From Heliocidaris tuberculata (taxonomy: Eukaryota > Echinodermata > Echinoidea > Camarodonta > Echinometridae): 64,000 nt of DNA. Within the stretch, counting starts at the first letter, position 1. Each line of letters starts with the position of its first letter. Both the position numbers and the translations under genes were made by a program. This document shows positions 57,316 through 64,000 of this stretch, piece after piece. The notes under the pieces were generated by a model that made no database searches, was not told where the DNA came from, and saw only the letters and a program-made list of their open reading frames with translations. The stretch is taken from NCBI GenBank assembly GCA_025618425.1, contig CM046837.1, positions 23,425,488 to 23,489,487 on the forward strand. Direction: 5' to 3'.

Positions 57316-57734
57316 TGTATTTCCATATATTACATTCTATTATCTTGTGCTTTGTTATAGTAACATTTCTTCGAAATTTGATTGCCAATTGTAGTTTTTT
57401 ATTACTCCAAATTTTGTAATTAGTTGCAAATATATTAAGAGAAGCAGTCATCATTATGATAGTATCTTTGTTTTGCTTATAAAAGCAATGGTGAGATGAT
57501 ATAAGGATAATGGCATTGATATTTTCTTAAGCCCACTTTCAGGTGTAACACCACTCCTTTTGCTACTGAGTTTATAATAGTCTATCAACTACATGTACAC
57601 TTTGGAAAATGTTCAGAATGCTTTATTTCTCAGGAATGTTTGTCATTGTATACTTCATGGAAATCTTTTTTCATCACTTGCTCTCTCTCTCTCTTTCTCT
57701 TTCTCTCTCTATGTGACCATTTCATTGCGTCTTA

Positions 57735-58152
57735 AGGCCACCGCACACCTTACGATCGGTCTGCGATCCGGTTTCAGAAGAAAATGTAATATCATTTGAC
57801 AAATCCTTTCAAAACGAAAAAAATGTTTTTGAGTGAGGGTCTGAATAGTCATACAGATAGTAACATCGATAATACGGCCTTTGCCGAGTTTTCTAGTCGG
57901 TGGAATGGCCAAATCGGCTCCGAGTCGTAGTGACATCACAAAAATTGTACAACTGCCTACGATTTGAAATTAATTTTGCCCTTATTCCCTGTAGAAAGCT
58001 GACAGCTCACCAAAACCCTATGTTTAGTATCCATATTACTTTTCAGAACCTGAATAGGGTAGATTTCATTTGTTAAAAGGGCAATATTTAATGCCATAGC
58101 GATTTTTTTCACAAATCGGATCGCAGACCGATCGTAAGGTGTGCGGTGGTCT
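57735..58152. mobile_element. Inverted-repeat MITE (CTTACGATCGGTCTGCGATC), copy 1
   Basis: It opens AGGCCACCGCACACCTTACG then ATCGGTCTGCGATCC. It closes with the complement GGATCGCAGACCGATCGTAA then GGTGTGCGGTGG. A second copy of equal length lies at 59333-59750, with colinear interiors (TTTGCCGAGTTTTCTAGTC, GGCTCCGAGTCGTAGTGAC). Frames inside are shared by-products. Confidence 0.85.
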
Positions 58153-58251
58153 TTACACAAATTGGCAACTGACTGCATGATGTGCAGCAAACTAATTGCA
58201 AGAATACGTTGGAATAGGTTTCCAGAAATATTGAAAACAATGTCTCCTTGT

Positions 58252-58412
58252 ATCTTTTCTCTATCTGTCATTCTCTTCTCTCTTCTCTGTCTCTGTCTCT
58301 CTCTCTCTCCTTCTTTTTCTATCACTCTGATTTAAATCTCTCAGGGTCGGTTTGCCATTGAAACCCTTCTATTCTCTCTTTCTCTCTCTCTCTCTTTCTT
58401 TCTCTCTCAATA
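58252..58412. repeat. (CT)n tracts
   Basis: CT-rich sequence at 58252-58322 and 58370-58412. Confidence 0.85.
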
Positions 58413-58808
58413 CAATGGCCATGACATTGACTCTGAATCAAACTAATTGTGTCCTCACAGGAAGTTTATTGGAGCATCCCAAATCAAGTTATTACTTTCA
58501 AGATTTCCTGACCTTTCCTTTTCTCCCTCGCTAGTCGCTTTCGCGGCCAAGGCCAGCCGGCCTCGCGTTATTCTCGTACTTGCTCTTGACCGCACTCTTC
58601 GCCCTTCCTGTCGTTTTCCTATTGATGACCCAAATCTAACGGTATTTTTCGTTTCACGACAACTCGATGTTATTGAATCTTCACAAAAGTGAACTACAAA
58701 GATGACCAAATGGAATTGGAATTCAATAATATATAAGTTCAACTATGATTAGGTTGTTATTTTCTTTACAGGTGTACTGTAAAAAAGAGGAAGGATATGC
58801 GCAGATTT
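58413..58808. promoter_or_regulatory. CpG-bearing unique block, possibly regulatory
   Basis: Bases 58530-58690 are GC-rich (CGCTTTCGCGGCCAAGGC, AGCCGGCCTCGCG). Frames on both strands (81 and 95 codons) are open but unfamiliar. Coding is not supported by any motif, so a regulatory block is as likely. Confidence 0.25.
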
Positions 58809-59160
58809 ATAATAATAATAATATTCTAGATTTATGTAGCACCTAATAGATCTACAATGTCTCTAAGAATTCTACAGACATATTATCACCCCGGTCATCA
58901 GATTCATGGCTTGCTCGCACAAAATGTGTGCACCTTCTCCACTCCCTGGGGAGCATTCCACCCAGGCGCCTTTTACAGACGCTCACAATGCTGACCGAAC
59001 CACAATGACTTTCCCATCCCACCAGGTACCCATTTAACACCTGGGTGGAGAGAAGCAATGTAGATAAAATGTCTTACTTAAGGACATAAGTGCCGTGCTG
59101 GGGATCGAACCCACGACCTTCACATCTCCAGTCACGTGCTTGAACCACTCGACTGCAATA
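58809..59160 (-). mobile_element. tRNA-derived SINE, near full length
   Basis: Read on the - strand, GCAGTCGAGTGGTTCAAGC (A box, about 59157-59139) is followed by GGGTTCGATCCCC (B box, 59112-59100), a perfect RNA polymerase III internal promoter. The body has CACCCAGGTGTTAAATGGG and ACCTGGTGGG, then a 3' end GGTGCTACATAAATCTAGAA with an ATT-repeat tail at 58823-58809. Length is about 350 bp. A partial relative is at 10059. Confidence 0.85.
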
Positions 59161-59332
59161 CCTCTACTGTAATGTAACCAAACTAAACACAATATTCAAT
59201 TTAATAAAACACTCATTACTATTAAATCACACTCAACAATGTCTGAAGTTACTTGTCTTTCTAGCATCTTACAATAAGGGTATAACTATTCTCTACAATT
59301 GTATACAAACCCGACAATAGAATCAATATCTA
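59161..59332. other. No gene seen
   Basis: This is a short AT-rich spacer between a SINE and a MITE. Confidence 0.4.
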
Positions 59333-59750
59333 AAGGCCACTGCATCCCTTACGATCGGTCTGCGATCTGATTTCAGAAGAAAATGTAATATCACTTGACA
59401 AATCATTTAAAAACGAAAAATATTTTTGACTGAGGGTCTGAATAGTCGTACAGATAGTAAAGTCTATAATACGGCCTTTGCCGAGTTTTCTAGTCTGTGG
59501 AATGGCCAAATCGGCTCCGAGTCGTAGTGACGTCACAAAAATCGTATGACTGCCTACGATTTGAACAAATTTTGCCCTTGTTCCCTGTAGAAAGCTGACA
59601 GCTCACCCAAACCCTATTTTTAGTATTCATATTACTTTTCAGAACCTGAATAGGATAGATATCATTTGTTAAAATGGCAATATTTAATGCCATGGCAATT
59701 TATTTCACAAATCGGATCGCAGACTGATCATAAGGTGTGCGGTGGCCTTA
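59333..59750. mobile_element. Inverted-repeat MITE (CTTACGATCGGTCTGCGATC), copy 2
   Basis: It opens AAAGGCCACTGCATCCCTTA and closes GCAGACTGATCATAAGGTGT then GCGGTGGCCTT. It aligns end to end with copy 1, with scattered substitutions. The left terminus has more changes than the right. Confidence 0.85.
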
Positions 59751-60699
59751 AGTGAACTCTGTTTGATGCTTGTTCCGATTCTCATACAATCAATGCTCAC
59801 ATGAGTAAATGGCAGCTTCAAACAATTATTTTGTAAAGAGATATTGCAAGCTTAAATACCCACTTGTAAAACCAATTAGTGAGTAGATTGGTAAAAGCAC
59901 ATTTACACATTGTACATAGTTCACAAGTTAACTTCTATACCAGCCTTGATTTGAAATTATTACACCCCATAGCACTCTTTAAATTCTTAACCAAACTTTC
60001 AGGGGTGATTTATTCATTTCCAAAGATACACATTTTTTGTGTGGCTGGTCCACTTTAAGAGTAGAAACCACATGTATATAAACTACATGACTGGCAGGAA
60101 TCTTGGTCAATGTCCCATAAATATCTATGATACCACGACTCTACCATTATCATATCAACAAATGAAATTTATATGCCTTTATCTTCATCAAAATACCATA
60201 TTCAATTTTGAATAAAATGATTAGCCATCACAGACACAACTGGAGATGATAATATCACCGAGAGAGAAATATATAGCAGTTATAGTTCTGAAATATGTTG
60301 CAGTCAGAGAACAGCAACTTTCTGATGGATGTGATATGAACTGTAAAATGTTGCTGTATTTTGTAGGTCTTTGTTTTGTTCATTAATGTAAAACTTGCAG
60401 TGCTTCTGATCAAGCGTGAAATGATAGGAATTTGAATGAATAATGTAAAGCAGTGGCACATACAGTCCAATGGGTCAAACTAACTGTATTTAACATTCTT
60501 AGGCTTGCTCATTTTTAAAAATAATTTTATTCTATATAATGACATAAGTGTAGTGTGCTTCACTTTTCTGTATGGTTTCCAAAGTCATGTGCGAATGAAC
60601 CTTTAGTAGGAAAAAAGAAGCATGGCATTATTGTCACTAATGACCTCCTGTTCACTAGCTGAGGTAGTGGAGATGGAGAGCTACGGACATTGTACTTTT
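59751..60699. other. No gene seen
   Basis: This is AT-rich unique sequence; no feature was recognised. Confidence 0.4.
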
Positions 60700-61070
60700 C
60701 CTCGCTCTCTGTATCCGTCTGTCTCTCTTTATCTCTACATCTCCACATCTGTCTTTCTCTTCCTCCACCTCAATCTCTCCTTTCTCATTCTCTCTCCTCT
60801 CCCTTTCTCTCCTCTTTTGCTCTCTCCTCTTTTTCTCTCCTTTTTCGCTCTCTCCCCTCTCCTCTCTCTCCTCTTTCTCTTTCTCTCTCCTCTTTCTCTT
60901 TCTCTCTCCCCTCTCCCCTCTCCTCTCTCTTCTCTCTCTCCCACTCCCTCTTCCTTTCCCTTTGTCTCTGCCCTCCCTATTTTTTCCCCTCTCTCTCTCC
61001 CTCTGTCTCTTTGTCTCTCTGTCTCTCTCTCTATCTCTTTAGCTATCTTACCTTCTCTTCCATTGGCCCT
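60700..61070. repeat. Pyrimidine-rich (CT)n/(CTCC)n tract
   Basis: About 360 bases are nearly all C and T. Frames of 150 and 180 codons over it are low-complexity artefacts. Confidence 0.9.
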
Positions 61071-61340
61071 TTAAAACTTTCTCCCCCAAGAAAACTTTCC
61101 TCCACTCCTGAAACACCTGCATGTCTAGACATCACCAACAGGGGGCAGCATAATCCCACTCCTCAATATGTTTATCTCATCCTGTATCTCAGTGACTTAG
61201 CACTGTCACAAAGTTCTCTTTTCATGGCTTAACTCAGTCACCGTCATGCTTGGGTACCGTCATAGGTAGAAAACTCCAAAAAGATACCGTTTTAGGTCAA
61301 ACTTTTGATCTTTTACATTTACAATCATAAATTATAAATT
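61071..61340. other. No gene seen
   Basis: This is unique sequence between a CT tract and the 61.3-kb minisatellite. Confidence 0.4.
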
Positions 61341-61493
61341 AAAGACCACTTTTGTTTTCATTGAGCAGTCTTTATACATGCATGTATACATTTTTGACTG
61401 TGTAAAGACCACTATTCTACTATCCATTGACCAGTCTTTCTAGCTTCTCTTTAGAGCCAGAAGGGCATTAACTCTGTGTTTAAAGGTAATAAA

Positions 61494-61957
61494 CAGTAGT
61501 GGTAGCATAATGAAAGTTGGCATGAAACTGCTCAAATATAGTCTCATATTGTTCGGCTTCAATAAAAAGATACATAAGTGAGATAATCCGGTATTCTATT
61601 CATGACTTCCGGTGATTTTCAGTAAAATAATTCAAATGATCGAATATCAACGGTTACCTTATACCCTCGCTAAGGACCACCTACCCCGACGCTCCCGGCT
61701 CAACGGCGCATAGCGGTTCGCATACACTTGTTACACACACTGTTTTCACATCAAATTACAAGCGCGGTACCGCGCTTGTAATTCGATGTTTATTTTTGGG
61801 GACATTTTAGCCATTTCTAAACCATTTTTCTTCAAACAAACGTCACCTATGTTCAAAATTAATCATTTCACAACAGTATATGTAATAATTTCCATTCCAG
61901 CTGACAAAGTAGTTAAATATCCAAAGCGCCACCTTTCCCACTACTGTACGATACCTC
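61494..61957. mobile_element. Inverted-repeat element with TAA duplication inside the foldback
   Basis: The left end AGGTAATAAACAGTAGTGG and the right-end complement GAGGTATCGTACAGTAGTGG are related. TAA lies on both sides (61491-61493 and 61958-61960). Near the middle is a 30-bp perfect palindrome. The TWA duplication suggests a PIF/Harbinger-type MITE, with moderate support. Confidence 0.6.
61754..61783. repeat. 30-bp perfect palindrome
   Basis: AATTACAAGCGCGGT is followed directly by its complement ACCGCGCTTGTAATT with no spacer. One base further out on each side mismatches, then ACATC pairs with GATGT, giving 42 bases in total. It can extrude as a cruciform or fold as a loop-free hairpin. 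Confidence 0.95.
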
Positions 61958-62165
61958 TAAGTACATGTATATGAGTTAGAGTCCTTCTTGTTCCAAAGAG
62001 ACAATATACAGGTTTGACTTTACAAAGACCATTTTTTCTTGTCTCCAATGAGCGGTCTTTATGTAGAGGTTTGACTGTATTAAAAAAACACTTTTCTTGC
62101 TTCTTTATTGGTCTTTATATACAGGTTTTTACTGTATTAAGGCCACTTTTCTTGTTTCCCTGGAG

Positions 62166-63060
62166 GGGGTTGTTTAAGGGTCCTAGTTATCAGAAACACT
62201 CTTTCTAGGCTTGCCGCTATTTACAAGACCATGACATCAGCAGTTTTTGAAAGGCTTAATCAAATTTATGATTAGATTAACATATGTCCTTCACTGAATG
62301 TTATTTTGGCTCTTATAAGAGATTCTTAGCTGGGATGGTGAATGATAATGAAAAGGCAAGAACTAGCCCCCCTCTCCAAATAACATGACCCCCCCCCCCC
62401 CTCTCCCCCACCCACTCCCCCTTATCCCAACTCCATATGTGTACTACTATTGTTTGTTGTTTTGTTTTTTCATTGTTGATATTGTTAATACCAGTTTCAT
62501 GATATATAACTTAACATTTGCTGATTCTGTGTTGATTTTCAAGAAGGAAAGTTTTCTTTTGCTGGAAAGACTGCATATAATTTTTTTTTTTGAAAAGGTT
62601 TTCATGGTAATGAAGTCGGACAACATATCCGTTGGATCATCTTTTGTTTTTAAAGTTCTTAGTAGAAGTTCATAGCTTAAAGGTCAGAGATCATGAGGTT
62701 ATGAATCCAGTTCTTGGAAATTGAATGAGGTTTCATCTAAGAAGCTACTTTTTTTATACTTTATTTTTATAGAGATTTGTTTTTCCTGTTTCTTTTCAAT
62801 TTTCTTTCCATAGTCTGCTTTCTTTCAATTTCCTCTGATTGTTTCTCTATTTTTTTTCCTGTGTAATATCTTCTTCCACCACCATGAAATACATAAACCA
62901 GATCATATAGCCAGAGATCCAGACCAGTTATGCCTGACATCAAAAAAATTAATTCTTATGTTATCTTTTTTTTTCATTTTTCATGTGTAATATCAATTCT
63001 TACAACCATCTAGGAGAAAATTTTGAATAGATACTACTTAAAATAGATATCGTTTGTCAG
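62166..63060. other. No gene seen
   Basis: It holds a C-rich run at about 62389-62425 and several T runs. A 96-codon frame is low quality. Confidence 0.4.
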
Positions 63061-63198
63061 CCAAACATCAATATTCATGTGTAATATTTGACTAATTCAT
63101 AATTGTGTCTTTTATTTCTCTCTTTCTTCCCAAATCCTTTTGCTGTTCATCGTTCCATCCTGGACACATGCCAATTTTCCATCTAAACTCAGGTAAGT
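63061..63198 (+). other. Candidate recursive splice site (ratchet point) D
   Basis: ATCTAAACTCAG ends at 63192 and is joined directly to GTAAGT (63193-63198), a perfect donor. No AG occurs for 130 bases before it (63061-63190). TTTTATTTCTCTCTTTCTTC gives the pyrimidine tract, and branch-point-like CTAAT (63091-63095) and CTAAA (63183-63187) are present. It is the longest AG-free zone of the four sites. Activity is inferred. Confidence 0.65.
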
Positions 63199-64000
63199 GA
63201 TTAAGAATGGCAAATACACAGTAGCCTCCTCCAAAAGGAATTAGAATAAGTCCAGGCCTATTGCAATTAGTCCTCATTCCAACCTTAAACCTGCTAGAAT
63301 TGAGCATCACCGTACAAAAATGATGTGTCTACTTACACCCAGGGACAGAAGTGGTGTTTAATGTAGATATTGATTTTGTATGATCATCATGAGAAATATT
63401 GCCCAGTGATACGGAAGGTTGGAGGGTGGGGGGGGGGGGGGGGGAGGTAGTTGTAGATATTATGCCCTTCAAACCTAGTCTACAAGCACAGAAAAATTGA
63501 ATGATGGCTTTCAGCCCAGTATACATCAGTGTGGTTATTTTTTGTCCAGACCTGCTAATGAATAATGATGTGGGAGAGCGCAGACTGTGGTTTGCACTTA
63601 TACAAATGACATCATGACTTCACCCTAGTCTAAACCAACCTGTCAGTGGTTACACTCAAATCAGACCCTGCTTTATCACCAACTGTTATTTATTCCTGCT
63701 TGTGTTATCGAATGCTAGGGGTCTGAGCAAAGGAGACTCGGCACGCTGTGGCGAGGCCTTCCAGCTCCCTGAGACAAGCTGTCTGTTAGTGTGTCCTTTT
63801 TAGAAACCGAACAAGGTTAACTGTCTTTATCTCATAACCAGCATCCAAGGTTGACGCTCTAATTACTCTCTTTACTTGGCCTAGCCCACTCATTTCACTG
63901 GCATTAGGCTCTCTTACCGATGAAGGGAAAATTTGTTTTTCCAATATATTCTGCGTCCTCCAAGAAATCAGTACTGCAGACAAGACTCTGGTGTTCAATC
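63199..64000. promoter_or_regulatory. Unique sequence with candidate regulatory block; no gene seen
   Basis: A G run lies at about 63427-63444. Bases 63550-63960 are complex, with ATCCAAGGTTGACGCTCTAA then TTACTC and CGGCACGCTGTGGCGAGGC. No coding exon was recognised before the edge. Confidence 0.3.

Larger units (their letters stand above)
56582..57390. repeat. Tandem duplication split by a 0.5-kb insertion
   Basis: GTTCACATCAAACAGTATAT (56587) recurs as ATTCACATCAAACAGTGTAT (56742), both followed by TAATCTGAAAGGGGTAATAT. The rest of unit 1 (56655-56735, TTTCCATATTCCATTCTATT) is matched by 57305-57381. Unit 2 is therefore interrupted by inserted DNA at about 56787-57304. A (TAATA)n run lies at 56622-56657. 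Confidence 0.75.
61446..62010. repeat. GCCAGAAGGGC foldback split by an inserted element
   Basis: The left arm TCTTTAGAGCCAGAAGGGCA lies at 61449-61468 and the right arm TGAGTTAGAGTCCTTCTTG lies near 61972-61990, ending GTTCCAAAGAGACAATATA. About 465 bases of another element lie at the loop. Confidence 0.7.
61341..62165. repeat. 55-60 bp minisatellite interrupted by an insertion
   Basis: Units read AAAGACCACTTTTGTTTTC, GAGCAGTCTTTATACA, then TTTGACTGT. They begin near 61343, 61405, 62025, 62081 and 62140. The second and third units are separated by the split foldback and its insert (61446-62010). Confidence 0.75.

Noticed and set aside
60622..61232. Frames of 150 and 180 codons
   Set aside because: They are (CT)n low complexity, rich in serine and leucine only.
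1..64000. CRISPR array, operon or bacterial features
   Set aside because: Repeat spacing, splice signals, SINEs and absence of dense coding frames show this is an animal genome. The regular repeats are minisatellites.

Overview
This is non-coding animal DNA, most likely from an echinoderm and probably a sea urchin. It is AT-rich and very dense in simple repeats, tRNA-derived SINEs and short inverted-repeat (MITE-like) DNA elements. Several of these resemble repeat families I associate with echinoid genomes, but I cannot name the species from sequence alone. I found no protein-coding gene. Every long open frame falls in a microsatellite, a minisatellite, a tandem duplication or a transposon, including three overlapping frames of 355 to 514 codons at 53.7-55.2 kb.

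The most important signal is four sites on the + strand where a 3' splice site is fused directly to a 5' splice site (CAG|GTAAG or CAG|GTGAG). They lie after bases 2120, 19653, 40174 and 63192. Each is preceded by 76 to 130 bases without any AG dinucleotide and by a pyrimidine-rich tract. Spacing is even: 17.5, 20.5 and 23.0 kb. I saw no CAGGTRAG on the - strand. This is the known architecture of recursive-splicing ratchet points, so the window may be the inside of one very long intron (more than 61 kb) of a gene read left to right. A possible cassette exon lies near 26.3 kb.

The rest is a layered repeat landscape. (i) A small foldback family, built from a GAGCCAGAAGGGCRTTAACTC arm and its complement, recurs at about 16 loci; the best copy is a 94-bp hairpin at 51541. 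(ii) Inverted-repeat DNA elements include candidates with 3-bp TWA target duplications (864, 26750, 61494), a hAT-like element with a perfect 8-bp duplication (19764) and several unclassified families. (iii) Two tRNA-type SINEs and one retroposed insertion with a 13-bp target duplication (46384) are present. (iv) A dispersed element carries telomere-like TTAGGG words. (v) Tandem arrays occur at 1, 23.6, 27.4, 39.3, 53.9 and 61.3 kb. Nesting is common, for example minisatellite, then foldback, then inverted-repeat element at 61.3-62.2 kb.

Between the repeats are short, complex, CpG-containing blocks (near 11.6, 14.6, 16.3, 23.1, 25.0, 33.1, 35.8, 37.7, 43.1, 58.6 and 63.7 kb) that look like candidate cis-regulatory modules. 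CAAGGTCG or its complement occurs about 11 times in the window, several of them in these blocks. All functional readings here are inference.
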